Origin: a virus
Reading direction: 5' to 3' (one strand)
IMG/VR virus record: IMGVR_UViG_3300008267_000462
Location: 1-26,090 of that record
Length of the DNA: 26,090 nucleotides
Shown here: positions 12,584 to 22,678 of the stretch, piece after piece
How positions within the stretch are numbered: the first letter of the stretch is position 1
Layout of the letters: each line of letters starts with the position of its first letter
Translations under genes and position numbers: made by a program
Notes under the pieces: generated by a model
Seen by the model: only the letters and a program-made list of their open reading frames with translations
The model's database searches: none
Told to the model about the DNA's origin: nothing

Positions 12584-13708
12584 ATGGCTGTTTATAAGAT
12601 ATTCCCTACCCAAGATACTACTTTATATTCTGCTTACCCTGTAATGAATACAGGGTTAAATGCTATATGTGAAGTTTCTAATATTTTAGGTTTAAGTGGT
12701 AATCCTGAAATTGCTAGATATCTTACCCAATTTGATACCTCAGAAATTCAAGATATTATTAATAATAAGATAGATGGAAAATCTTATGATATTTTTCTTA
12801 GAAATTTTATAGCAGAAGCACAAGGAATAAACGCAAGCGTATCTCTTGAAATTCGCCCCACAGCCCAATCTTGGAATAATGGTACAGGATATTATTTAGA
12901 CTCCCCACAAACTACAGATGGAGCCTCTTGGTTATACTCAACTACCTCGGGTTCAGGAACTTGGAGCATGACAGGTTCTATTAGTGGCTTTTTATATACA
13001 GGATCATATAGTTCAACTTATGCTTCTCAAGGAGGTGGGAATTGGTTTATTACTTCCAGTTTTTTATCAACTCAATCTTTTGCTTTACGAAGTGTAAAAG
13101 ATATTGAAGTTAATGTAAAACCAACAGTAAATGCCTGGTATTCAGGATCTATTCCTAATTATGGATTTATAGTTAAACTTTCTAGTTCATTTGAATTTAA
13201 CCCAAATGAAGACGTTCAACCTACACTAAAATATTATACTGTTGATACTAACACTATTTATCCCCCTACTCTAGAATTTAGATGGAGAGATTATTCTACA
13301 GTACTAACTGGATCAGCTACTGGAAGTATAGTTTCTACTTCTAATCTTAAAATGTCTTTATCTGAAAATCCTGGGACATTCTACCCAGAAAGTATAAATA
13401 GATTTTACATCAATGTAAGTCCTTTATATCCTACAAGGGTATATCAAACCTCATCCTTATTTACTAATTTAAATTATTTGCCAACTTCTTCATATTATGC
13501 TATAAAAGACTTGGCTACTAATGAATACGTTATTAACTTCGACGACAATTATACTCAAATTAGTTCTGATAATAATGGAAACTATTTTGACATATATATG
13601 AGTGGATTAGAACCTGAAAGATATTATAAAATTTTAATTAAAACTACTATTAATAATTCAACTATAATATCTGATGATCATTACTACTTTAAAGTTATAA
13701 ACGGATGA
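12584..13708 (+). CDS. structural protein with DNRLRE-like N-terminal domain
   Basis: 374 residues. The first 160 or so resemble DNRLRE-type beta sandwiches: DTTLYSAYPVMNTGLNA near the start, the strand RYLTQFDTSEI, then SVSLEIRPTAQSW and a G-x-S-W motif (GASWLY). In other proteins this domain binds carbohydrate or acts as a spacer on surface proteins. The remaining residues (about 170-374) are beta-rich and Ser/Thr/Tyr-rich, and end with a small domain (PERYYKILIKTTINNSTII). It follows the gp6-like gene and precedes a coiled-coil protein and the giant protein, so it is probably part of the baseplate periphery or a fibre. Its stop overlaps the next start as ATGA. Confidence 0.65.
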   Translation: MAVYKIFPTQDTTLYSAYPVMNTGLNAICEVSNILGLSGNPEIARYLTQFDTSEIQDIINNKIDGKSYDIFLRNFIAEAQGINASVSLEIRPTAQSWNNGTGYYLDSPQTTDGASWLYSTTSGSGTWSMTGSISGFLYTGSYSSTYASQGGGNWFITSSFLSTQSFALRSVKDIEVNVKPTVNAWYSGSIPNYGFIVKLSSSFEFNPNEDVQPTLKYYTVDTNTIYPPTLEFRWRDYSTVLTGSATGSIVSTSNLKMSLSENPGTFYPESINRFYINVSPLYPTRVYQTSSLFTNLNYLPTSSYYAIKDLATNEYVINFDDNYTQISSDNNGNYFDIYMSGLEPERYYKILIKTTINNSTIISDDHYYFKVING

Positions 13709-14067
13709 GTGAAAATGTAAATTTTAATAAACAAGTATATAGTAAAGCTCAATATACTAAAGTAATTGATACTTCATTTAAAGAATTAGGAGTCCAAACA
13801 GTTCAAGAACAATTAAATCAACAACCTAATGTTAATGATTTTTTTGCTATGTATGATGATTTATTTTATGATATACCTGAATTAGGAGCTACTAATTCAC
13901 ATGAATATTTAATTAGAACAAGTAGTGAATATATAAATTTTACGGCAAATCAAGAATTGATAAATGCATTACAAGCAGAAATAAATCAATTAAGAACAGA
14001 ATTACTAGATTCTCAAAGACAAATAATAGAGTTACAAACAGGAACAACATTAGCTAACCCACAATAA
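13705..14067 (+). CDS. small protein with C-terminal coiled coil
   Basis: 120 residues. Residues 1-80 are mixed (YSKAQYTKVIDTSFKELGVQ, then MYDDLFYDIPELGATNSHEY). Residues about 84-113 form a clear heptad coiled coil (ELINALQAEINQLRTELLDS). An oligomeric connector is likely. It is coupled on both sides, by ATGA to the preceding gene and by TAATG to the giant gene, so it may be the assembly partner of one of them. No family is recognised. Confidence 0.65.
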   Translation: MSENVNFNKQVYSKAQYTKVIDTSFKELGVQTVQEQLNQQPNVNDFFAMYDDLFYDIPELGATNSHEYLIRTSSEYINFTANQELINALQAEINQLRTELLDSQRQIIELQTGTTLANPQ

Positions 14068-17000
14068 TGGCAGCAGAAATTACCCAAATAGATATTCAAG
14101 ATTTTAACTCACCAAGTTATGAAAGTCAAGATTCAAATTTATTAACTTCTTTTGATGTTAATACTTCTTTATCTTCTAGCAGTTATATAGAATTTTACGT
14201 ATATGACAATAACAGAAATCTTTTATCCTCAGAACCAAATTTTACCCAATATACAGTTTTAAATAATGGTCAATCTGCAGGAAATGGGGGCAATGTTTCT
14301 GAAATAATCATAGACCCTGAAGCAGCTTTAATTGATTTTGGGTTTGATCAAGGAGAATATATTACATATTTTAATTTCTTTAATAAACAAATCGGTTCAG
14401 ATATTCAAGTATTATATATTGCTGAAATATCTTCTGATAGAACTGAACTTAGATTAGATAGTACAACTTTATCTAATATTGATATAGTTGAACAGACTAA
14501 TACTCTTATTCAAGCAAGAGAAAATAGTACTTATTTTTTAGATTTTTATTTAAATTTTGGAGACAATGAATTAGCTTTAGCTAATAATATTATCTTAGAT
14601 GATGAAGACCCAAATAACCCCACTATATTAATTAAATTATACGAACCCCTTTCAGATTCATTTGATTTAAATTCTCAACTATGGATTATAACATCTGTAG
14701 AAGAGTCTAGAGCATATCAAGTAACATTTGAAGAAATTCCTATAATAATAAGTGATACTACACCTTTAAAGGGTCCTAATTTTAATCTTGAACTAAAAGA
14801 TAGAATTAACAATTCAACCCCTAATCTTTCTTATTCTGATTTAATTAATACAACTTTAACAAGTTCCCAAAACCAATTAAATAGCCTACTTGAGGAAAAA
14901 GAATTTGATATAAATATCGATTATACTAATTTTTCAGATTTTATTCATTTTAGCTCGGTTAAAACAAGAATTGAAAATTTTTATTATAAAGTTCAATTAA
15001 TAGAAGAATACTCATCAGCAATTTCTACTTTAGATGGAACTACAAATAATAATCCTAGTGGAAGTATAGCTATATTCCAAAGTAAAATAGACAATATTAT
15101 AACCAATTTTGATGGTTATGATTACTATTTATATTATTCAAGTGGCTCTTATGCTTACCCTAAAACTATTACAGAACCACCATATCTATTAAATTCAACT
15201 ACAAGTCCAACAGTTTTATCTTGGTTAGGAAGTGATGATCCTGATAATCCATATTATGGGGGAATTTTACTTTCCGCTTCAATATATGACCAGAATAATA
15301 AAGATAATTTATATTTTGTTATCCCTGAATATATAAGAGAAGATTCAAGTAATGATCCTTATCTACTTTTTATAGATATGGTAGGTCAACATTATGATAA
15401 TATTTGGATTTATTATAAAGATGTTACCCAAAAATACAATGCAGATAACCGTTTAGAATATGGTATTTCAAAAGATATAGTAGCGGATGCAATTCGTGAT
15501 TTTGGAGTTAAATTATACCAAAATAACTTTTCAAACGTAGATCTATTTACTGCATTTTTAGGTTTAACACCTGATGGAGCTTTATTCCCCTTTCCAAATA
15601 TAACAGGTTCACTTCCAACACCTAGTGGATTTGAATATGTTAACACTTTAATATCTGCATCTAGCGATTATATGCCGTTAGATGATGTTAATAAATCGCT
15701 GTATAAACGCATTTATCATAATTTACCATACCTACTTAAATCAAAAGGTACTTTACCTGGTTTACGCGCCCTTATTACTTCATATGGTATTCCTGATACA
15801 ATATTAAGAATAAATGAATATGGAGGTAAAGATAAAGTAGATTCAAATGATTGGGATTATTGGCAAAATGAATTTAATTATGCCTTTTATACATCTGGAA
15901 GTAATTTTATAACAACTCCCTGGAATCTTAATACCTCTTGGAATTCCCCAAATAATGTTCCTTCTACTTTAAAATTTAGATTTAAAACAAATGGTTTACC
16001 TACTTCAAATATAGCCTATTCTCAAAGTTTATGGTTTAATAATTTATCTTCTTCCATTACTTTAACATATACTGGATCTGCTTATTTTAGTGGTTCTTAT
16101 TCTGGCTCTATTATTGACCCATATTATCAATATGCTACATTAACTTTCCACCCAAACGCATCATCTTCACCTAACATTTCAGCTAGTGTATACCTCCCAT
16201 TTTATGATAGTGGATGGTGGTCAGTAATGGTTAATAGGAGCGGAAGTAATTTTACATTATGTGCTGGTAATAAAATATATGAAGGTGGTGATAATGGAAC
16301 TATACTAGGATTTTATGCTTCTTCTTCAATTGTTGGAAGTATTACTTCATGGACAGGAAGTGCTTCTTCATCTTTTGCTAGAGGTCCTTTAACCATATCA
16401 ACTAAAACGTACACCGCATTTTCTGGATCTTTACAAGAAATTAGATATTATGATACTAAAATAGAGGAAAATGTTTTTAAGGATTACATAATGAATTCTT
16501 ATTCAATTGAAGGAAATTCATTAAATGGTGGACCTAATGAGCTTGTCTTTAGAGCCCCTTTAGGTGGAGAACTCTATACAGGATCAGTTTCCATCCACCC
16601 AAAAGTAACAGGATCTTGGGTTATAACTAGTTCGTTTGCTTCAAATAGTAATTTTAATTTTAATTCCACCCCAACATTTGTACCAAACACAGAATATTTT
16701 TTCTATGATCAACCTATAGCAGGTATTAAAAATACTGTTAGTGATAAAATTAGATTAGAAAACGACTCTTTACCTTCTGGGAGTGTATTATCTCCAATTA
16801 GAGCATTATCTCAAACAATAGCAGCAAGTTCTAGTTATACTTCAAATATAAATTACCTTGAAGTAGCATTTTCTCCTCAAAATGAAATAAATGAGGATAT
16901 AATGGATCAATTAGGATTCTTTAATATAGGAGATTATATAGGAAACCCCATTGAACGCTTTTCAGGAAATTCATATCCAAATTTAGATAATTTAAGAAAT

Positions 17001-19973
17001 GAATATTTTGAAAAATATACTAAAAATTATGATTTAATTGATTTTATTCGTTTAATAAAGTTCTTCGATAATTCATTATTTAAAATGATTCGAGATTTTG
17101 TACCTGCACGTACAAGTCTTGCATCTGGAGTTGTTATTAAACAACACTTACTTGAAAGAAATAAATACCCACAACCTGTAATTAGTTGGGAAAATTTAGA
17201 TATCTCAGGAACCTTAAAACCTACATGGAATGATTACCAACCAGGTACTATAGAAAATTTTAGTGGTGGTACTGGAGGTTCATTTGAAACAATTAATGGG
17301 GTTAATACTTCTCCTTATGGTCCTAATGGAACAGGACCCGAAAATTTATTTGGTATTACTCAAAGTTGGGACGAAACTTATTCTACACTTTTAGGTGAAG
17401 TAACAGTAATTCATGATTCACAAGAAGAATTTTATGATGGTGAATTTAAAGGTTCGGTTATTTTGGTTACAACTCAAAGTTTAAACCAACCATATCCTTT
17501 AGAAAATGCTTCATTTGAATATACTCCAATATTGTATAAAAATAGTTTTTATGAAGTAAATAATATTTCAACTCTTACTGAATATCAATTTTTAAATTCT
17601 TTAACAGTTCCTGATCAAGGGGAAATTTTAATTTTAGCTCCTAGACTTAAAAAAAGTAATTTTATTCCCACTAATGGATATATTAAAATAAATAAAATAG
17701 ATTTTAATGGAGATAATATTTCTATTCCATTAGGACAATTAACTAATTTATTGATTAAATACACTGGAGATTCTAGTTATACTAATTATCAAGTTTTAAA
17801 TATTAATGAATATTCTACTTATTATTTATATGAAATTTCTAATCAAAATATAGATATTAATGGAACCGGAATAGATACTGAAATTAAAAATTATTATATA
17901 TCTTCTTCTATTACTTCATCATATACGTTAGCTCAAAATTTATTTCCACAAATTGATCCTATAACTCAAATTTTAACAGGATGGGGTATTCCTTTAGGTA
18001 ATACTTTAGGATATTTTAACTCATCTTCTGGATATTACACTTTACAAAATACCCCTAATATCCCACTCCAAATAACAGCATCTATCGTTACTAGTGGGTC
18101 TGCGGGAGGTGATTTTAGATTAATGCTTTTAAGACAAGGAGATTATAGCTCTTTAGCGGTTGGTGGATTTGGTGCTGGAGGTAATACTACTACTACTCTT
18201 ACAGCTTCATATTATGGATTAGATGGAGATCAAATATATTTAAGAGCATATAGAGGAATTACAGGAATATTTTCTACCTTAAAATCAGGTAGTTTACTTG
18301 TAACCCAAAGTATCTCCCCAACAGCATCCGTTCAAGATTCTATAATTTTAGAACCATATATCACCCAACCTAATTTTTATAATAGTGATGAAAATGCTTT
18401 ATTAAACAATGCTGAAAATGCTCGTTTAAGTACAATTTATCAAGACGTAGATTATTCAACAGGTATTGCAACCCCAACTAATTTTAGTTTATTGATTAGT
18501 GGAAGTGCTGATAAAGCTCCGGTTCAAGATTCAAATTACACTACTAAACGTCACATTATCCCTAGATATGAAGGAAGTAGATCAACTTCACAATTTTTAA
18601 ATAAATGGACCCTAGGAGATTCAGGAACATATGGTAAATTACCTTCTGTAGAATCTTCTAAAACATATGTAGCCTATAGTGATAGTATAGGAGGATATGC
18701 CCCTGAAAAAATGAATACTTCAGGAGTATCTATTAAATATTTAATTAGTGAAGATGGAGATTTAATTGCCCCTAATACTACTTTAAATTCATTAGGAATT
18801 AATCAACAAACCTTTGTATCTGGAGAAAAGATTGAATTGCAATCTTTAACTGCAGGGGGATTTACTCAAAATCCCAAATTAAATATTTTTAGAGGAGGAT
18901 CTTCTATTGAACCTATTTTATATAACCAGATAAAACATTATGATAATCCTGTAATGGAATTTGCTACAACTTTATCTTTTTCTGATAGAAACCCTGGATC
19001 TAATGCTACTATAGATGATCTTACAGCTACTTTAAGCCCAAATGATAGTTCTACTCTAGATTTAGTACAAACAGCTTATTCAGGAATAGACCTAACCCAA
19101 ATTATATCTAGCGGAAGTAATATAACAACAGAATTAAATAACGCTAGTGCATATACAGTAACATCTAATGTAATAAATGAAAATGTAGATTTAATATTTG
19201 AAGTTAATTTAAAAGTTGTTCGTTTACTTAACAGTATAGGTACGGTTTATGCTAGAGTATTTAGGACTAGGGGAGGAGTTAATACTCCATTAAATGAAGG
19301 AGTAGGTGGATTAGTTACTCAAGCTTCTAATACGACGGGAATTAGTTTAAATATAAATTTTACTGTAACTGTTCCTAGAGCAGATCTTCAAGTAAATGAT
19401 AGATTTGGGATACAAATGATAGCGGGTCAAGGTGGAACATATTATAGAAATGATAGTACTTTTAAAATATCAACTAATCCTTACCCTACTCCACCACTAG
19501 ACATTACTAATTTATGGAGTACAGGTTCAACTTCTATTTATGCTAATACTATATTTACTACTAGTTCTAAATTTATTCAATATTTTAATTCTTCTAATAT
19601 ATACCAAGAGGATATAGTAGGATCAGGATTTTTTCCTATAACTTTACCTGTTAGCATCCAAAGAGGAGATGAATTTAGATTTGAAGGAGATGAAACTAAA
19701 ACTTTTATGGTTGATAGAGTTGAAATTTCTACTTCCTCACCTGATCCTTATCTTATAATATATTTTGACAAACAAATTTCAGGATCAAACATTAATGTAA
19801 ATGAATTCCTTTTAAGAAGATATGTTGATAATCCTGCAGGTTTAATTTTAGATGGTTTAAAACCTTCTAATTTTGATCAACCATACCTTATCAAACCAGA
19901 ATACATGAGTGAAAAAATGGAACAAAATATAGGCAAATATATCGAAGATTTTACAAGTAAAGGTTTGCTTTAA
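14067..19973 (+). CDS. giant (1968-residue) baseplate/tail protein, multidomain
   Basis: 1968 residues, nearly twice T4 gp7. From about 420 to 560 it has tail-core motifs: VIPEYIREDSSNDPYLLFID, a helix with IWIYYKDVTQKYNADNRLEY and LPYLLKSKGTLPGLRALIT (about 552-570), which resembles the L-P-x-L-L-K-x-K-G-T signature of tail-protein-I-like and wedge proteins. A concanavalin/LamG-like sandwich follows at about 634-811 (WWSVMVNRSGSNFTL, then GSLQEIRYYDTKI). A second conserved-looking helical block (LIDFIRLIKFFDNSLFKMIR, then FVPARTSLASGVVIKQH) spans about 980-1040. The rest is beta-rich adhesin-like sequence, and the last 50 residues are helical. It is most likely the large peripheral wedge protein fused to receptor-binding modules. 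Confidence 0.7.
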   Translation: MAAEITQIDIQDFNSPSYESQDSNLLTSFDVNTSLSSSSYIEFYVYDNNRNLLSSEPNFTQYTVLNNGQSAGNGGNVSEIIIDPEAALIDFGFDQGEYITYFNFFNKQIGSDIQVLYIAEISSDRTELRLDSTTLSNIDIVEQTNTLIQARENSTYFLDFYLNFGDNELALANNIILDDEDPNNPTILIKLYEPLSDSFDLNSQLWIITSVEESRAYQVTFEEIPIIISDTTPLKGPNFNLELKDRINNSTPNLSYSDLINTTLTSSQNQLNSLLEEKEFDINIDYTNFSDFIHFSSVKTRIENFYYKVQLIEEYSSAISTLDGTTNNNPSGSIAIFQSKIDNIITNFDGYDYYLYYSSGSYAYPKTITEPPYLLNSTTSPTVLSWLGSDDPDNPYYGGILLSASIYDQNNKDNLYFVIPEYIREDSSNDPYLLFIDMVGQHYDNIWIYYKDVTQKYNADNRLEYGISKDIVADAIRDFGVKLYQNNFSNVDLFTAFLGLTPDGALFPFPNITGSLPTPSGFEYVNTLISASSDYMPLDDVNKSLYKRIYHNLPYLLKSKGTLPGLRALITSYGIPDTILRINEYGGKDKVDSNDWDYWQNEFNYAFYTSGSNFITTPWNLNTSWNSPNNVPSTLKFRFKTNGLPTSNIAYSQSLWFNNLSSSITLTYTGSAYFSGSYSGSIIDPYYQYATLTFHPNASSSPNISASVYLPFYDSGWWSVMVNRSGSNFTLCAGNKIYEGGDNGTILGFYASSSIVGSITSWTGSASSSFARGPLTISTKTYTAFSGSLQEIRYYDTKIEENVFKDYIMNSYSIEGNSLNGGPNELVFRAPLGGELYTGSVSIHPKVTGSWVITSSFASNSNFNFNSTPTFVPNTEYFFYDQPIAGIKNTVSDKIRLENDSLPSGSVLSPIRALSQTIAASSSYTSNINYLEVAFSPQNEINEDIMDQLGFFNIGDYIGNPIERFSGNSYPNLDNLRNEYFEKYTKNYDLIDFIRLIKFFDNSLFKMIRDFVPARTSLASGVVIKQHLLERNKYPQPVISWENLDISGTLKPTWNDYQPGTIENFSGGTGGSFETINGVNTSPYGPNGTGPENLFGITQSWDETYSTLLGEVTVIHDSQEEFYDGEFKGSVILVTTQSLNQPYPLENASFEYTPILYKNSFYEVNNISTLTEYQFLNSLTVPDQGEILILAPRLKKSNFIPTNGYIKINKIDFNGDNISIPLGQLTNLLIKYTGDSSYTNYQVLNINEYSTYYLYEISNQNIDINGTGIDTEIKNYYISSSITSSYTLAQNLFPQIDPITQILTGWGIPLGNTLGYFNSSSGYYTLQNTPNIPLQITASIVTSGSAGGDFRLMLLRQGDYSSLAVGGFGAGGNTTTTLTASYYGLDGDQIYLRAYRGITGIFSTLKSGSLLVTQSISPTASVQDSIILEPYITQPNFYNSDENALLNNAENARLSTIYQDVDYSTGIATPTNFSLLISGSADKAPVQDSNYTTKRHIIPRYEGSRSTSQFLNKWTLGDSGTYGKLPSVESSKTYVAYSDSIGGYAPEKMNTSGVSIKYLISEDGDLIAPNTTLNSLGINQQTFVSGEKIELQSLTAGGFTQNPKLNIFRGGSSIEPILYNQIKHYDNPVMEFATTLSFSDRNPGSNATIDDLTATLSPNDSSTLDLVQTAYSGIDLTQIISSGSNITTELNNASAYTVTSNVINENVDLIFEVNLKVVRLLNSIGTVYARVFRTRGGVNTPLNEGVGGLVTQASNTTGISLNINFTVTVPRADLQVNDRFGIQMIAGQGGTYYRNDSTFKISTNPYPTPPLDITNLWSTGSTSIYANTIFTTSSKFIQYFNSSNIYQEDIVGSGFFPITLPVSIQRGDEFRFEGDETKTFMVDRVEISTSSPDPYLIIYFDKQISGSNINVNEFLLRRYVDNPAGLILDGLKPSNFDQPYLIKPEYMSEKMEQNIGKYIEDFTSKGLL

Positions 19974-19974
19974 T

Positions 19975-20008
19975 AATATTTATTAGTATAATATATTTAT
20001 AATAAAAT
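19975..20008 (+). promoter_or_regulatory. double late-promoter-like box before 20014
   Basis: AATATTTATTA (19975-19985), like the box at 1359, is followed by the exact 16-mer ATATTTATAATAAAAT (19993-20008). The second ends 5 bases before the ATG at 20014. It is the only place with two boxes. Confidence 0.6.
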
Positions 20009-20013
20009 AAAAC

Positions 20014-20685
20014 ATGGGATATTTAAATAACCAAGTAGTCACAATCGACGCAATTTTAACAACTAAAGGTAGAGAATTATTAGCTAAAAATGATGGTTCT
20101 TTTAGAATTACACAATTTTCATTAGCAGATGATGAAATAGATTATACCTTATATAACCCTACCCACCCATCAGGTTCTGCATTTTATGGTGAGGCTATTC
20201 AAAACATGCCTTTACTTGAGGCTTTCCCTCAAGAAACCCAAATCATGAAATATAAGTTAGCTACCCTACCTCGTGGAACAGCCAAATTACCTGTACTAGA
20301 TTTAGGATACTCAGCTATATCTTTAAAACAAGGAGCTTCATTAGCTATTACTCCTCAAACTCTAAATTTCTTAGGTAATACCCAAACGTTTGAAACTAGT
20401 GGATACTCAGCTACTATTTCGGATGTTAGATTAATGAGTACATTTACAGGAATAGGAATTAATACTACAGCTGCAGAAAATGCTAATACTGCTGCTACTT
20501 CTACTGCTACATTAGGAACTAATGTTTCTACAACAATAATAGGTTCTCAAATTAACTTAAGAGCAACTACTGTAAATACATTATTTGGAAATAATACTCA
20601 ACTATCTGCAACATTAACTGTAGTAGGTTTAGATAGTGGTGCTCGTGTAACTATTCCAATTACAATTAATAAAACAACTGTTTAA
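20014..20685 (+). CDS. virion structural protein, function unknown
   Basis: 223 residues. It begins MGYLNNQVVTIDAILTTKGR and continues with FRITQFSLADDEIDYTLYNP and MPLLEAFPQETQIMKYKLAT. These phrases look like a family found next to baseplate and fibre genes in marine tailed phages, but I know no assigned function. The second half (about 110-223) is a low-complexity beta domain rich in Thr, Ala, Asn and Ser. The gene has two late-type boxes in front of it and is followed by the two related genes at 20697 and 21717, so the three probably form one late unit that may build a tail appendage. Confidence 0.65.
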   Translation: MGYLNNQVVTIDAILTTKGRELLAKNDGSFRITQFSLADDEIDYTLYNPTHPSGSAFYGEAIQNMPLLEAFPQETQIMKYKLATLPRGTAKLPVLDLGYSAISLKQGASLAITPQTLNFLGNTQTFETSGYSATISDVRLMSTFTGIGINTTAAENANTAATSTATLGTNVSTTIIGSQINLRATTVNTLFGNNTQLSATLTVVGLDSGARVTIPITINKTTV

Positions 20686-20696
20686 ATATATAACTA

Positions 20697-21710
20697 ATGG
20701 CATTTAAAAGATTAGATCCTGAAGATTTTGTAGTAAGTAGTGATTCAATTACTTCTACACTTTGGTCAACTGGAGCCCCAACATTAACTGAATTTTATAC
20801 TTCCTCTATCCAATTAGCTGGATCTTCAGGGAATTATTACTTAAGCGTTTATCAAACTGCCTCTACAGAAGATATAGCTGCTGTACAATTTGATATTGTA
20901 TATGCTGATTCTATAGGAAGTGGAAGCGAATGGTTTAATGCTATTGTCCCAGGTAATTCATATACTAAAACAATGTATGGTCAATATCGTTCATTAATTT
21001 TAGAAGATGAAAATGCTCAATTTATTTTTGGTACTGGAACAAATATTGTAACAGGTTCATATTTTTGGGCCTTATCGTTTGAAAGAGCCCGTTATAAACA
21101 ATCATTATTCCCTGGTTCTTTAAACTTAAAACTCTCAGGATCAGGAGGTATTATTAATTTAACAGATGATTCACTAGATAATCCCGTAAACACATTTATT
21201 GGAGCTTCCCGTGTATTCCAGTTAATCTCAGGATCTAATGGAACAGCAGGTTCATTACCAAATAGTGGATATGTAGCAGGATCAGGTTCATATGGGTTAG
21301 TATTTCCTGATTTAGGAACTATTTTATTAAATCCATTTGCAATAAGCCAATCAATTAGAGTTGCCCCGAGCCGTTCAAATAATTCAGATGGTTTAAATAA
21401 TCAACGTTTATTTACGGCTATTAATTTAGGGGATTCATTTACAATTAATTCCCAAGAAACTATTACCTCAGATTATGTTTTTGTTAGGGCTAGAAATTCT
21501 GAATTTAATTATTCAGAAAACCCAAGTTTTATTTCAGGATCAACAGGTGAGGTAATATATGATAATTTTATTAATAATCCTCAAGTTTACATTACAACTG
21601 TAGGAATGTATAATGATAGTAATGATTTATTAGCAGTAGCTAAATTATCAAGACCATTAATTAAAGACTTCACAAAAGAAGCTCTTATTAGAGTAAAACT
21701 AGATTTTTAA
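20697..21710 (+). CDS. virion/tail structural protein sharing a C-terminal domain with the next gene
   Basis: 337 residues, beta-rich. The N-terminal part (MAFKRLDPEDFVVSSDSITS, then STLWSTGAPTLTEFYTSSIQ) leads to a central Ser/Gly-rich region. The C-terminal 65 residues or so contain FNYSENPSFISGSTGE, YITTVGMYNDSNDLLAVAKL and IRVKLDF. The same three phrases, in altered form, end the gene at 21717, so the two share a homologous C-terminal module while their N-terminal parts differ. A shared attachment or trimerisation end with different outer parts is a reasonable reading. It starts 11 bases after the preceding stop with a weak AAATATATAA upstream. Confidence 0.65.
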   Translation: MAFKRLDPEDFVVSSDSITSTLWSTGAPTLTEFYTSSIQLAGSSGNYYLSVYQTASTEDIAAVQFDIVYADSIGSGSEWFNAIVPGNSYTKTMYGQYRSLILEDENAQFIFGTGTNIVTGSYFWALSFERARYKQSLFPGSLNLKLSGSGGIINLTDDSLDNPVNTFIGASRVFQLISGSNGTAGSLPNSGYVAGSGSYGLVFPDLGTILLNPFAISQSIRVAPSRSNNSDGLNNQRLFTAINLGDSFTINSQETITSDYVFVRARNSEFNYSENPSFISGSTGEVIYDNFINNPQVYITTVGMYNDSNDLLAVAKLSRPLIKDFTKEALIRVKLDF

Positions 21711-21716
21711 GAATGA

Positions 21717-22670
21717 ATGAGCGTTTACAAACCATTCATAACTTCGGACGTTACTGTCTCTCCATTTAAAGTAAATAAAACTTTTACTTTTGGATCAACT
21801 GCTGCTTTAACTGGCTCTGGAATAGATCTTTTTCTTGGAGAAAATACAAACCCAACATTGTGGGTTTCTGGTTCAAACCCAACAGGATATATTAATCCTC
21901 AAGATAAATTTTTAGTTTACCGTTCAATTAGAGAACTTTATTACTATAATTATCTTTTAGATGATGATGGATCCCCAGTTACAACTGCTTCCTTTAATCC
22001 TGATGGAACTATAACAACCACTACTGCTTATACTCCAAATGCATATAATTATCTTTGTAATACTCTTTTAGCTAATAGGTATTTTCCAACAAGTTCTGGG
22101 GAAATAATAGGAGTTATATCTATCCCTTCAAATGTGTTTGGAGAATATATTAAACCTGGAACTTTTAATTTATCTAATGGGACTTATACTTTAACAGATG
22201 ATGGTGAAGGAAATGTTATTACCGGAAGTTCAAAAGTAGGAGATATAATTTATGAACATGGGATGGTTATCTTAACTAGTGATGGTATTCCAAATCAAGA
22301 TGGGTACGGTTTTATAACATATGAAGGTGGAGTATACGGAATTGGAGATGAATCTTTTATTCAAGGATTTACAAATAGTCCTAACTTAACTTGTTCTTTT
22401 GATAGTACTCTTACTATATATGAAACCCAATATAAATGCACTATTAGAGAAAATGAATTTAATTTTTCCCAAAACCCAACATTAATTTCAGGGAGCTCAA
22501 ATAGTGGTATATTATATAGTTTTGCAACTGGTTCTTATTTTGATCCTTTTATAACAACAGTAGGATTATATAATAATAATTATGAATTATTAGCTGTTGC
22601 AAAGTTAGCTCAACCTTTACCTTTATCGTCCGTTACGGACATGAATATATTAGTTAACTTAGATATGTAA
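21717..22670 (+). CDS. virion/tail structural protein, C-terminal paralogue of its neighbour
   Basis: 317 residues. It begins MSVYKPFITSDVTVSPFKVN, has a Tyr-rich helix (VYRSIRELYYYNYLLDDDG) and strands with VISIPSNVFGEYIKPGTF and IIYEHGMVILTSDG. The C-terminus reads FNFSQNPTLISGSSNS, FITTVGLYNNNYELLAVAKL and NILVNLDM, aligning with the end of the gene at 20697. The N-terminal two thirds are not shared. It is probably a tail or fibre component. It starts 6 bases after the previous stop, so it is cotranscribed. It is the last virion gene before the replication genes. Confidence 0.65.
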   Translation: MSVYKPFITSDVTVSPFKVNKTFTFGSTAALTGSGIDLFLGENTNPTLWVSGSNPTGYINPQDKFLVYRSIRELYYYNYLLDDDGSPVTTASFNPDGTITTTTAYTPNAYNYLCNTLLANRYFPTSSGEIIGVISIPSNVFGEYIKPGTFNLSNGTYTLTDDGEGNVITGSSKVGDIIYEHGMVILTSDGIPNQDGYGFITYEGGVYGIGDESFIQGFTNSPNLTCSFDSTLTIYETQYKCTIRENEFNFSQNPTLISGSSNSGILYSFATGSYFDPFITTVGLYNNNYELLAVAKLAQPLPLSSVTDMNILVNLDM

Positions 22671-22678
22671 ATTTTTTT

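Noticed and set aside
15413-15646. Minus-strand frame inside the giant gene
   Set aside because: Antisense to motif-bearing sequence of the 1968-residue protein, and no start signal.
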